Shown here: positions 18,266-27,116 of the stretch, one piece after another
Numbering within the stretch: position 1 is the stretch's first letter
Layout of the letters: each line of letters begins with the position of its first letter
Assembly: GCA_032068765.1 (NCBI GenBank)
Contig: DAMBHY010000001.1
Coordinates: 62,001 to 126,000, forward strand
From: DAMBHY01 sp032068765
Lineage (GTDB): Bacteria; Bacteroidota; Bacteroidia; Bacteroidales; Dysgonomonadaceae
DNA: 64,000 nt
Reading direction: 5' to 3'
Program-made: the position numbers and the translations under genes
Notes under the pieces: model-generated
What the model was told of the DNA's origin: nothing
Databases searched by the model: none
What the model saw: the letters and a program-made list of their open reading frames with translations, nothing else

Positions 18266-19672
18266 TTATAAATCTCTTCCTGGTTTTAGCAACGCTGCAT
18301 CATCTAATGTGAGTATGGCATTAACGAGCGTTGCAGCTAAATTACTTCCACCCTTTCGTCCTTCTATAATGATTTTTGGGATATGGGTAAAAGGTTTAGT
18401 CATATACTTTGATTCGCGCACATTAACAAAACCTACCGGAGAGGCAACGATACCAACGGGGTGTGCTTTATGTTTTCGAATCAAATCACACAGCTCAATA
18501 AGCGCAGTTGGCGCATTACCAAATACAAATAATGCATTGGGGTGTTCCTCAACGGCCAAACGAATACCTGCTTGTGTGCGTGTAATATTTTTGTCTTTTG
18601 CCATTTCTGATACACGAGGATCATGCAGATAGCATTTTGCTTCAATTCCTAAACGCTCCAAAGCACCCCTTCTTATTCCTGAAACAACCATCGTGACATC
18701 AGATATTATTGTGTTTATTTTCTTAGATATAAAGGCTTCATGTAGTTTTGCTACTGCCAACTCATCAGTATACAGAATATTCTCCATATCAAAATCTGCC
18801 GTAGTATGAATGGAATGTAATAAAGCCCATTTTTTGTCCAGTGGAATATGTTTATTTCGCAGCTCACTTTCAATAGTTTTGAAACTACGGATCATAATAT
18901 CCTGACCAACCTTTTCTGCTTCCTTGTTTTGCTTAACATAATATCCTCGAGGTGTAACAAACTTATTATCATAAATATAGCTTTGTGAGTTTCCAAAGAT
19001 AATAATTGTAAACATATCCACCTCTTCGGGGTTGAACTCTTCAAGCGTTACCAATGTTACGTGTTGCTCTTCACGTCCTGCTTGACGCACCATCCCTACA
19101 GGGGTTTCCGGCGAACGGTGTTTCAAAAATAGCTCTTTGAATCGATGTAACTGCCAATAGCGGCTATTACTTCGTGGATTATACACTGCTGTCACAAAAT
19201 CGGCTTGTGCGGCAGCAATAATACGACTTTCAATTTTTTCCCAAGGAGTTAATAAATCAGAAAGAGAAATTACACAAAAATCGTGTCCTATAGGTGCTCC
19301 CAATATCGATGCTGCTTTTTGGAAGGCACTAATTCCCGGGAATACAGTTATTTCTATGTGGCTGTTTCTTTCCTTTTTCATCTCATATATCAATGGAGCC
19401 ATCCCATAAATACCTGCGTCGCCCGAACTTATTACAGCAACAGTCTTACCTTCTTCGGCAAACTTAAATGCTTCTTCTGCACGCTCTTTTTCTTTTTTCA
19501 TCCCCGTGTCAATACACATCGTATGGGGACTAAGCAAATCCTCTATAAACTTGAAATAGTATTTGTAACCTACCACAATATCCGATGCTATCAAGCTATC
19601 TAAAACGGCGGGAGTAATATCACCTTGACTTCCGGGACCTATTCCTAAAACTATAATCTTTCCTTTAGACAT
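18266..19672 (-). CDS. cbiHC: CbiH-CbiC fusion: precorrin-3B C17-methyltransferase and precorrin-8X methylmutase
   Basis: 468 residues. Residues 1-245 are CbiH/CobJ: IVLGIGPGSQGDITPAVL at the N-terminus, SSGDAGIYGMAPLIYE (82-97) and FPGISAFQKAASILGAPIGH; it methylates C17 and contracts the ring. Residues 257-468 are CbiC/CobH: the conserved histidine in HSIHTTADFDM (286-296), VTMVVSGIRRG, FGNAPTALIEL and ASPVGFVNVRESK; it moves the methyl group from C11 to C12, giving cobyrinate. The two activities are not consecutive in the pathway. It starts 6 bp downstream of the PepSY gene, so the corrin genes follow directly from the Xus-like genes. Confidence 0.92.
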   Translation of the reverse strand: MSKGKIIVLGIGPGSQGDITPAVLDSLIASDIVVGYKYYFKFIEDLLSPHTMCIDTGMKKEKERAEEAFKFAEEGKTVAVISSGDAGIYGMAPLIYEMKKERNSHIEITVFPGISAFQKAASILGAPIGHDFCVISLSDLLTPWEKIESRIIAAAQADFVTAVYNPRSNSRYWQLHRFKELFLKHRSPETPVGMVRQAGREEQHVTLVTLEEFNPEEVDMFTIIIFGNSQSYIYDNKFVTPRGYYVKQNKEAEKVGQDIMIRSFKTIESELRNKHIPLDKKWALLHSIHTTADFDMENILYTDELAVAKLHEAFISKKINTIISDVTMVVSGIRRGALERLGIEAKCYLHDPRVSEMAKDKNITRTQAGIRLAVEEHPNALFVFGNAPTALIELCDLIRKHKAHPVGIVASPVGFVNVRESKYMTKPFTHIPKIIIEGRKGGSNLAATLVNAILTLDDAALLKPGRDL

Positions 19673-19678
19673 TTATTT

Positions 19679-21145
19679 TTATTTTAATTGTTTTTTCCTT
19701 CTTGTTATCAGTCTATATAGATATTTAAATCCTAAAACTACTCCGGTAAAGGAAACCAAAGTCCCTCCAATCATCATTATCCACAACACTATTTCTTTGA
19801 GTAAAGTATGCTCTGCAAAAAATTTGAAGCGTAGGCTGTGAAATGCGGGATAAATCCATTTCCCTGCTCTTTTATTTTTGTTGTAATACCGGGTGGTTGT
19901 GGTTTTGGGATTTACATAGAAAACACTTTCATCAGCATCTGCAACCCGTACTTTATAAACGGGTAATTGCATTCTTTTGGTAAATCCTACATAATAATTG
20001 TCAAATTCTTTCATCAAATGTATCGTTTTTGGAGCATTTGTAATCAATGACAAGCGTTGCAAAACATCTTTCTCTGATAGAAAGAGCGGTTTGATGTTTG
20101 AATCAGACGCATCAAAACACATCTCATTATCCCCTAAAACAACGGAATAGTATGGCTTATCGCTATATTGATTGAAAACGATTTCTTTTACTTTACCTTT
20201 ATACTCTCGCAATATTTTATTATAATCGAGTTGGAAAGACGCCAAATCTATTTCGCTTTCTTTTCTTATCTCTTTTGATATTTTATCATCATGTGTTTTA
20301 ACTATCCATTGAGGTAAATCATTCAAAGACATCATTCCACTAAAAGCAAACATGAGGACAAAAAAACCAAAAAAAAACCCCAGAATATGGTGCCATTTAA
20401 AATAAAACTTTTTATAAGGAGTGGCAAATTTCTTTCTTCTTAGATATACCAAGATGTAGCTTCTTATGCCCAATATTATACCCACCAAACACATCAATGC
20501 CCCAGCGCCTGCGATGCAAGATACTATCATACTCCATGTATCTCTGTTTTGGCGCAATTGCCAAATATAGATGAAATGAGGGATAGGACCCAGCCACGAC
20601 CAAAATCGTTGCTCAGCAGTAACACACTGAACGGCTTTACCGGTAACCGATGAAACATAAAGATAGGTTTTATCTTTATCTGCAAATCTGAATTTATAAA
20701 TGGGTAAGTCAGACTTGTATTCGGATGTGGGAATCCATTGGTCAAGATTATGTAAAGTATCCACACGTTTTATTTGTGAAACATTCCATCTTCTCGCATA
20801 AGTTTCTATTTCAGAGAAAGGGATACTTTCTCTGAATAAAGGTACAAGCGTGCTATCATCTTGTATTTGGTATTCTCTATCCGATGTTTTTATTTTTATT
20901 ATGGGTTTTTCCCTGAACATCTCTATTGAAATATTCTCAACCTTGATGTCTTTCGAAATTGCTTTAGATATGGATGAAATGCTTGAAATGCTATCTGGCA
21001 ATGCTGTCTGATGTTTATATTCCTTATTTCCTATATTGGGAAAATGTTTGTACATCATCACAAATCCGGATAAAAACCAGATTAGAAACATTACGGACAA
21101 TAAAGTTCCCAGTATCCTATGAAAGTGAATTAATAAACGATTCAT
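19679..21145 (-). CDS. PepSY-associated transmembrane protein (XusC-like, putative reductase)
   Basis: 488 residues, inner membrane. An N-terminal helix (HRILGTLLSVMFLIWFLSGFVMM), a periplasmic PepSY-like domain, two central helices around residues 200-270 (SMIVSCIAGAGALMCLVGII; HHILGFFFGFFVLMFAFSG), a second periplasmic PepSY domain, and a C-terminal helix (IVLWIMMIGGTLVSFTGVVL). Conserved histidines at the membrane faces (H8, H10, HFIYIW, HH) could bind heme, as in PiuB/FpvG-type ferric-siderophore reductases. In Bacteroides, XusC of the XusABC xenosiderophore system is such a protein; the adjacent receptor and DUF4374 genes match that arrangement. Reductive metal release here is an inference. 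Confidence 0.82.
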   Translation of the reverse strand: MNRLLIHFHRILGTLLSVMFLIWFLSGFVMMYKHFPNIGNKEYKHQTALPDSISSISSISKAISKDIKVENISIEMFREKPIIKIKTSDREYQIQDDSTLVPLFRESIPFSEIETYARRWNVSQIKRVDTLHNLDQWIPTSEYKSDLPIYKFRFADKDKTYLYVSSVTGKAVQCVTAEQRFWSWLGPIPHFIYIWQLRQNRDTWSMIVSCIAGAGALMCLVGIILGIRSYILVYLRRKKFATPYKKFYFKWHHILGFFFGFFVLMFAFSGMMSLNDLPQWIVKTHDDKISKEIRKESEIDLASFQLDYNKILREYKGKVKEIVFNQYSDKPYYSVVLGDNEMCFDASDSNIKPLFLSEKDVLQRLSLITNAPKTIHLMKEFDNYYVGFTKRMQLPVYKVRVADADESVFYVNPKTTTTRYYNKNKRAGKWIYPAFHSLRFKFFAEHTLLKEIVLWIMMIGGTLVSFTGVVLGFKYLYRLITRRKKQLK

Positions 21146-21174
21146 CTAAATAAAAAATTTTAATGTTATATGCG

Positions 21175-21189
21175 TATGACAGCGTCATA
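21175..21189. promoter_or_regulatory. Palindrome TGAC-N3-GTCA type, possible operator
   Basis: TATGACAGCGTCATA is a 6-bp perfect inverted repeat around AGC, in the only sizeable intergenic space (162 bp, 21146-21307) of the receptor/DUF4374/PepSY part of the cluster, 30 bp upstream of the PepSY start codon. It could be a regulator site for an internal promoter; no minus-7 match was found next to it. Confidence 0.3.
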
Positions 21190-21240
21190 ATCGAATAAAT
21201 ATTGATGAAAATAACCTACTTTAGCATACACTGCAATAAC

Positions 21241-21283
21241 CTTTCGTTCTACAAATCATAAAAAAGACTCATAGAAACGAAAG
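21241..21283 (-). other. Hairpin between DUF4374 and PepSY genes
   Basis: Inverted repeat 21241-21251 with 21272-21283 (one bulge), enclosing a 20-nt loop that holds the A/T run. No T run follows the stem on the minus strand, so it is more likely an mRNA-processing or stabilising structure than an efficient terminator. Confidence 0.4.
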
Positions 21284-21307
21284 ATTATTATCAATCTAAA
21301 AAAGGAA

Positions 21308-22588
21308 TTAATCTTTTATCCAAACCATTCTTTCAATAGGAAAGCCTTCTGCCAATGTAGCACCTGGTGTTAATTTACCAGTAGGAATATCATATACATA
21401 AATCTTTGACTTGGCAGCTTCCTCATTAACACCTATATATGCTTTTTGTCCGGCTACAACAGCCATTTGCGAGAAGTTACCCAAGCTAAGAGGTATATCT
21501 TTTAAATCTGTAATTGCTTGAGTGTTCAGGTCTATTATTAGCCAATAAAACACATACGGATTGGTATGACTATCCCATATTGGCTCTTTAGAAGGTTCAG
21601 CATACTTTGGGTCTTCCATATAACACAATGCTTTACCATTTTTCAAATAGTTCATCGTAATAATTTTTCCGCGCGCTCTTGAATATCCATTATAAGATTT
21701 ATCAAAATCCATTTCACCGCTTTTTACACGCAAGATAGCTCCATGTTGTGCTGTAGAGGTAGCTCTTCCTTGTGAATTTTTTTCACCTTCAAGCACACTG
21801 TTGCAAGAAATATAATAATTGTCGTTTTCATCAAAAAAAGACTTATCCTGACGAAGCTCTCCAAAGGCCGAACTCGACATAAACTCTGCACGCTTTTCTA
21901 CAACGGTTTTTATAACAGACATATCTGATGATTTTATAAAAGACAGATAAAACTCTGGTGCCGGCTCGGTGCCATTTTTTTGTAACTTATTGTATTTGAA
22001 AGAATAGAGAAATGTCTTGTCTGACTTTCGATAAGCAAGCATTCCTGAGGAATTAAACATCTGACCTTTTGGAGGCTCTGGAAGGTTCAATTCTCCATTA
22101 TCGATTTCTTTCATTGTTTCAGAATTAATTTTAGACCACAATATCTTTGTCGATTCACCATTAGATCCCATCAGCATCAATGTTTTATCATCAATCCATG
22201 CATGACAATATTTGCGTTCTTTTAACAATGTAAATGGAAGTTCTGCTTCTGTCATAAGGGTTGAGTTTACTATTCTAAATTTGCCTAAACGTCCATCTTT
22301 GGTTATTTGATAATAATATTGATCTTTTATAATACAATGAGGGTAAAGTTTTTGAGACACATCTACTCCACTATTTTGAAAACTAATTTCTCCTTTATCT
22401 AGGTTATTTACACTTTTCACCACATAGTTGTTATCACCCATACCTCCCGCACCATCTATAGGAGTCCATATATCAAAGTGGGCGTCAAGTACAGGATCAA
22501 TTGTGGGAGAAGTTGCATTTTTCTCACACGAAAATAGTAGCATTAATGATACTACAAACAGTAGTACACAGAATTTGTTTTTTTCCAT
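21308..22588 (-). CDS. DUF4374-type surface lipoprotein (XusB-like)
   Basis: 426 residues. N-terminal signal with lipobox LLFSC followed by EKNAT, where a charged residue directly after the Cys fits Bacteroidota surface export. The rest looks like a beta-propeller: repeated hydrophobic strands with Gly/Asp turns, for example YQITKDGRLGKFRI, AWIDDKTLMLMGSNG, AVVAGQKAYIGVNE and SKIYVYDIPTGKL. This matches my memory of DUF4374 proteins, which include the Bacteroides surface siderophore-binding lipoprotein XusB. The reading frame runs 33 codons further upstream into the receptor gene; the ATG at 22588 begins the lipoprotein signal and is used. It is 16 bp from the receptor gene. Ligand unknown; iron chelate or corrinoid are both possible. 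Confidence 0.78.
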   Translation of the reverse strand: MEKNKFCVLLFVVSLMLLFSCEKNATSPTIDPVLDAHFDIWTPIDGAGGMGDNNYVVKSVNNLDKGEISFQNSGVDVSQKLYPHCIIKDQYYYQITKDGRLGKFRIVNSTLMTEAELPFTLLKERKYCHAWIDDKTLMLMGSNGESTKILWSKINSETMKEIDNGELNLPEPPKGQMFNSSGMLAYRKSDKTFLYSFKYNKLQKNGTEPAPEFYLSFIKSSDMSVIKTVVEKRAEFMSSSAFGELRQDKSFFDENDNYYISCNSVLEGEKNSQGRATSTAQHGAILRVKSGEMDFDKSYNGYSRARGKIITMNYLKNGKALCYMEDPKYAEPSKEPIWDSHTNPYVFYWLIIDLNTQAITDLKDIPLSLGNFSQMAVVAGQKAYIGVNEEAAKSKIYVYDIPTGKLTPGATLAEGFPIERMVWIKD

Positions 22589-22604
22589 TTTTTCAAAAAT
22601 TAAT

Positions 22605-24962
22605 TTAATTAATAAATATTCTAAACTTGCTGACAAAGGCTCTACCGGGCTTTTGCAACATGTAATTGTCATAGAGTTTTTGATCAAAAATATTTGAACA
22701 TCCTAACATAATGGTATATTTATCTTTACCGAAAGACCACGTTGCAGAGATATCGTTGGAAAATTGAGTCGGGATTATTTCCTTGCTGTTCTTACTCCCA
22801 AAGGCTTCCCAGGTAAGGTAAAACCAGTGAATATATTGCACAGAGTAGCACATAGACAGCCTACTGTGCTTAAAGTGGAAAGGGGAAGGAATATTCCATT
22901 TAAAATCTACATTTCCAAATGCCCATGGTTTATTTGGAATTCTGTTGTTGTAAGTAATATTGGTGGTGCCATCCTCCTTTACTTTGGTTTTATTTACTTC
23001 ATTTAAGTAGGTGGCATTAGCTGTGATTGCAAGTTTATTATTATATGAATAACTCAACTCGCCTTCCAGACCCCTAATAGTTGCAGAAGAAACATTTTTA
23101 TATTGCATTTCTCTGTCGGCAAGAATTATCAGAAAAATATAATCTGATACCTGACGAATAAATAAACCTCCCTCATAGCTAAGTTTAGAATATTCGTGCG
23201 GATAAAATGTACCTAAAATGCCGATATTGTAATTATTGGAAGTTTCGGGCTTCAATTTGAAATTTGGATAGATGGTTATTCCGTTTCCTAAAAACTCCTT
23301 AGCCTCAGGCAATCTTACACTTTTTTCGTAAGAAATTTTAAATGAATGGAACCGGTTGAAAGCATATCTGGCACCAAATCCATATCCTACATAGTTCTGG
23401 GTAGTGGATGGTTTGACATCATTTATTCCCGTTAGCCAATACATATCATATTGTTTAAGAAGAGTATGAATGATATAATCTTTAAGAAAAATAGATGCAT
23501 TTAATTGATTGTTGATTGCACGAAAATTATAAGACAAACCCAGAATATGCTTATCTAATCTATCATTGGTAGGAGTAAACTGCAAATCGTAGTCATCCGA
23601 GCGTCTATTCTCAATCGAATTTAATACATAATTAAAATGTAATGATGCGTTATCATAGAATGAGTAATCCAAATTGTTTCGGATAATCAATTGAGGAATT
23701 TGATATCTTCGTATCGATTTTCCTCGTCCTGTAACCTCACTGTATGAAGACTCTGCCCAAGTTCCATCCCAGGCATAACGTCTTAAAGTTGTATCAGTGA
23801 GCATGGTATTATTTTTTGTAAACGAAACAAACAGCATATTCTTTAGTTTGGGCAGCAGAAAATGTTTCTTTTGATAATTTGCAGATATATTTAAAGAAGA
23901 CTTTTCGCGCGTGGCATTTCCAATCACAATAGTCTGTTTCTGACCAGTTTGGATTTCTTTATTTTCTGAAGTTATAGAGGCACTAATCAATGCTCTATCA
24001 GCCCATTTTCTTTCGATAAAGCCCAACTCTATTTTGCTAAACAGGCTTCTATATCCATCATGAAACCTTTTTTTATCCACTCTTTGATATGATTCTAAAT
24101 CATCGTTCCATACTTCTACATCTTTCATGTTATAGTCATTCTTAGATGAACTCCATCCAAAAGTTGGTTTAATCGTAAATCCTGACTGTGGATAAAACTT
24201 TTGCGCCGTAATATCAAATTTGTAAGTACTAAAGGAGCCTACAGTTGCCGATGCATCCAAATAATTCTTTTTATCTTGTCGGGTAATAATATTAATAGCT
24301 CCTCCCAGAGCGTCCTGACCAAAGTCTGCTGGAACCACACCTTTGTACACCTCAATTCGATCAACTAAATTTATAGGAACGTTATTTAAAATGTTTTCGT
24401 CTATTGCCGATAATGGCACGCCATCCATAAAATATTTTATCGCATTACCCGACAGTCCGTTGATGGAAAGATTGAAATCCGAGCCAATACCACCCTCTTC
24501 TCTTATGTGTATTCCGGATGTTTTGTTTATGTAAGTATTCAAATTTGTCACACTGCCCGAAATACTGCTGACATCAAGGTTTGATACTGCATATTCTGAA
24601 TGTTTAAGTTTAGATGAATTACATGTTCCATATACCTCTACTGCATTCAGGGTGTGGGAATTTTCGATAATACGAAAGTCTATTTTTCGGGATACTTCTC
24701 CATTGATTTTTTGATGAATGGTATTAAATCCTATCATCGAAACTATGAGGGTATGAGTACCTGGAGTGGTGTGCAAAGTGTAACTTCCATCTTTTTGGGT
24801 ATATGTGCCACAAGCTGAATTTTCTATAGCTACCAAAACTCCTGCCACAGGGACACCTGAAGCGTCTTTTACAACACCTGATATATCAATTTTGGTTTGA
24901 CAAAAGGAAACTCTTGCAAGCAGTAAGAAACAAATGATTAATAAATATTTAATCCTTGACAT
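22605..24962 (-). CDS. TonB-dependent outer-membrane receptor (XusA-like)
   Basis: 785 residues. Signal peptide, then a CarboxypepD_reg-like domain (KIDISGVVKDASGVPVAGV, YTQKDGSYTL, about 25-110), a plug domain (SGIHIREEGGIGSDFNLSI, FMDGVPLSAI, VEVYKGVVPADFGQDALGG) and a 22-strand barrel ending in an aromatic strand (FRIFIN). It moves a scarce chelate through the outer membrane using TonB energy. An upstream in-frame ATG would add 33 residues within cbiK; the ATG at 24962 starts the signal peptide and overlaps the cbiK stop by 14 bp. The following DUF4374 and PepSY genes make a XusABC-like trio. Substrate is not deducible from sequence. Confidence 0.85.
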   Translation of the reverse strand: MSRIKYLLIICFLLLARVSFCQTKIDISGVVKDASGVPVAGVLVAIENSACGTYTQKDGSYTLHTTPGTHTLIVSMIGFNTIHQKINGEVSRKIDFRIIENSHTLNAVEVYGTCNSSKLKHSEYAVSNLDVSSISGSVTNLNTYINKTSGIHIREEGGIGSDFNLSINGLSGNAIKYFMDGVPLSAIDENILNNVPINLVDRIEVYKGVVPADFGQDALGGAINIITRQDKKNYLDASATVGSFSTYKFDITAQKFYPQSGFTIKPTFGWSSSKNDYNMKDVEVWNDDLESYQRVDKKRFHDGYRSLFSKIELGFIERKWADRALISASITSENKEIQTGQKQTIVIGNATREKSSLNISANYQKKHFLLPKLKNMLFVSFTKNNTMLTDTTLRRYAWDGTWAESSYSEVTGRGKSIRRYQIPQLIIRNNLDYSFYDNASLHFNYVLNSIENRRSDDYDLQFTPTNDRLDKHILGLSYNFRAINNQLNASIFLKDYIIHTLLKQYDMYWLTGINDVKPSTTQNYVGYGFGARYAFNRFHSFKISYEKSVRLPEAKEFLGNGITIYPNFKLKPETSNNYNIGILGTFYPHEYSKLSYEGGLFIRQVSDYIFLIILADREMQYKNVSSATIRGLEGELSYSYNNKLAITANATYLNEVNKTKVKEDGTTNITYNNRIPNKPWAFGNVDFKWNIPSPFHFKHSRLSMCYSVQYIHWFYLTWEAFGSKNSKEIIPTQFSNDISATWSFGKDKYTIMLGCSNIFDQKLYDNYMLQKPGRAFVSKFRIFIN

Positions 24963-25905
24963 TATTATCGTCCTCCTCATCCATTTTCTTACCGATTGTT
25001 TCATATATGTTTTTCTTCTCCATGATTGATATTCTGCGGTTGCGTGTGTAAAAGCGGGCAATATCTATAAATCGCTGCTGTATTTGAGGGAGTTGTCCTA
25101 TTCCGTCAAAACATACATTTACCTCAAAGCCTTCCTGTAGTAATTTTGAACGCCAGTCTTTTGCAATATCGTTCTTAGCATGCTCCCCTGCTACAAACAT
25201 GAATGGGATAAGCATGACTCTCCTCGGTTTAGAGTCGTGCAATTTCTTTACTACTTGTTCATAAAAAGGATATCCTTCAATACATCCAACAAAAAAATTA
25301 TTATACCCTTCATCCTTAAACACGTAGTCCAACATTGCATATTGGGCTGTAGCAACATCATAAGTTCCATGTCCAACAATCAAATATGCCATATCTTGTG
25401 CCGCATGATATTTTTCCGCCAAAGTCTTCACCACATATTTGTAATCTTCACAATAATATAGCAACGGAGTTGAAATACGGATTTCTTTAAATTGTGACTG
25501 CAGTTTATCTACATTTTCTCTCAAAGACTCCATTTCCACACCATCCATGATAGTCATCGACTGTATTACGATATGTGTATATCCGTCTTGCAGGAGTTTT
25601 TGAAGGGCTTCCGATGGGTTTAACTTATCAATACCTCTCTCTGACAAGCGCTTAATTACAATTCGCGAAGTATATGCTTCACGCACCTCAAACTGGGGAA
25701 AGGCTTTTTTCGCCCTTTCGTTGAGAGCATCAATGGTTAGACTACGTGTTTCGTCATGAGTTGTGCCAAAATAAACCATCAAAATTGCAGCTTTATCTCC
25801 TGCACCCATATTTTTCAAAATATCCGAAGGCTCAAAAATTTTGTTACCTGCTATGGAATAATTTGACATTAATAACAATATGATTAAATATTTTATCTTT
25901 TTCAT
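24949..25905 (-). CDS. cbiK: Exported CbiK-type cobaltochelatase (periplasmic)
   Basis: 318 residues with an N-terminal signal peptide (LIILLLMSNYSIAG). The class II chelatase fold carries the two metal-ligand histidines, in LIVGHGTYD and VAGEHAKNDIAKDW, and an acidic residue in IMDGVEMESL. CbiK inserts cobalt into sirohydrochlorin; the exported subtype known from Desulfovibrio vulgaris (CbiKP) is periplasmic and has been linked to metal or tetrapyrrole handling outside the cytoplasm. The C-terminal 25 residues are charged and dispensable-looking. Its stop overlaps the next receptor gene. It is a paralogue of the gene just upstream. Periplasmic location means it may not serve the cytoplasmic corrin pathway directly. 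Confidence 0.85.
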   Translation of the reverse strand: MKKIKYLIILLLMSNYSIAGNKIFEPSDILKNMGAGDKAAILMVYFGTTHDETRSLTIDALNERAKKAFPQFEVREAYTSRIVIKRLSERGIDKLNPSEALQKLLQDGYTHIVIQSMTIMDGVEMESLRENVDKLQSQFKEIRISTPLLYYCEDYKYVVKTLAEKYHAAQDMAYLIVGHGTYDVATAQYAMLDYVFKDEGYNNFFVGCIEGYPFYEQVVKKLHDSKPRRVMLIPFMFVAGEHAKNDIAKDWRSKLLQEGFEVNVCFDGIGQLPQIQQRFIDIARFYTRNRRISIMEKKNIYETIGKKMDEEDDNNVKD

Positions 25906-25942
25906 TAAGCTTAAACTTCAAAAATCGTGTTGAGATGGATAT

Positions 25943-25985
25943 AAAAGAATGAGAAGTAATAATCTTTCATCTCTCTCATTCTTTT
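25943..25985 (-). terminator. Hairpin between the two cbiK genes, possible attenuator
   Basis: A perfect 12-bp stem (25943-25954 with 25974-25985) with a 19-nt loop, in the 92-bp gap between the chelatase genes. On the minus strand the stem ends in TTTTAT, a weak T run, so partial termination or RNA stabilisation are both possible. Confidence 0.5.
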
Positions 25986-25997
25986 TATTTGTATAAT

Positions 25998-27074
25998 TTA
26001 TTCGCCTAAATGTTCGTTCCAAGATTCAGCGGTATTCATATCAAGATGACTCATCCATATTTTTCGAATATTTGCATAATCGCCAAGACCTATCATGTGG
26101 CAGTTTTGATCTTCTACGGTATATCCTAGTTTTCGCAACTTTAACTTCCAACTAAATTCAGCTTCATGGTCATTTTCATATGGATCTACTTCTGCAATTG
26201 TTTGGTTGTCTTCTAAATCTCCTGCCATATCATTATGGGCATGGTCACCGGCTATAGACATCAATGGTGCCAAATGCAAAATGATTCCATTGTTTTTCTG
26301 TTGTGCTTTGCCGTTTGATTTATGGTCTGCTTGTGGATTATTTGTTGATAGTGCCAATTCTTTTCTAATGTATGAAAACATCATATCTCCATAATCCACC
26401 GTCCCAACAAATATCCGTTTCTTGCCGCCATCAAGGCTTTGCAATATTTTTTCAAGTTGTGAATAACGTTGGTTCGCATGATTGTACTCTTTGTCAGGGT
26501 TACCGTGTCCCATGAATATTACGTATTCGCCTTTTGCCACTTTATCTTTACAAAACTCATCAAATAACACTTGTGCCGTTGCTTTTATATCATCTTCCTC
26601 AGAATCTAATAAACAAGCTCCTTTTGCCACTTGAATATTCGAAAAAGGAATCATAAAGTTTTTCTTTACATCCGTATTCATCAAACTCAAATATTCTTCA
26701 CCCGGAATCACATGCAGAGATTGCACACCAACTTTTTTATAACCGGCGTCTCCTATTGCGCGAAGCCACAAGTCAGGCTGTGCATAATATTTCCCAATTT
26801 TTGCACCAACACGAGATACACATGTACGTGAAGTAAAAGAAAGATAGATATCAGCATCCGGATATTTGTTTTCGTAATCTTTGATGATTGCATCAAATGT
26901 AGTTTGAGGTAATTCATAAGTACTACCAAAAGTACACAATAAAATAGCAGTGTCGTGCTTTTTATTGATCTGCACCGGATTTTGAATGCCATCTCCAGGA
27001 TTTTCCTTAGAACATGAAAGAAACATCAGTGTGGTTATTATCACTGACAAACTAAAGAAACTAATCTTTTTCAT
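25998..27074 (-). CDS. CbiK-family chelatase, lipoprotein
   Basis: 358 residues, second chelatase. The signal ends in a lipobox (FLSC) followed by SKEN, so it is anchored to a membrane, perhaps surface-exposed. The chelatase core is well kept: AILLCTFGSTYELPQTTFDA, VQSLHVIPGEEYLSL (acidic ligand), IFMGHGNPD and SIAGDHAHNDMAGD (histidine ligands). Compared with the neighbouring paralogue it has an insertion of about 30 residues between the two histidine motifs (rich in Asn, Gln, Lys) and an acidic stretch with extra His after the second. It sits 42 bp after the BtuB-like receptor gene. It could insert, remove or carry cobalt or iron at the envelope; which is unknown. Confidence 0.82.
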   Translation of the reverse strand: MKKISFFSLSVIITTLMFLSCSKENPGDGIQNPVQINKKHDTAILLCTFGSTYELPQTTFDAIIKDYENKYPDADIYLSFTSRTCVSRVGAKIGKYYAQPDLWLRAIGDAGYKKVGVQSLHVIPGEEYLSLMNTDVKKNFMIPFSNIQVAKGACLLDSEEDDIKATAQVLFDEFCKDKVAKGEYVIFMGHGNPDKEYNHANQRYSQLEKILQSLDGGKKRIFVGTVDYGDMMFSYIRKELALSTNNPQADHKSNGKAQQKNNGIILHLAPLMSIAGDHAHNDMAGDLEDNQTIAEVDPYENDHEAEFSWKLKLRKLGYTVEDQNCHMIGLGDYANIRKIWMSHLDMNTAESWNEHLGE

Positions 27075-27116
27075 AAATAATATTTTTAAAATTATACTTA
27101 ATAAGACAAACTCATC

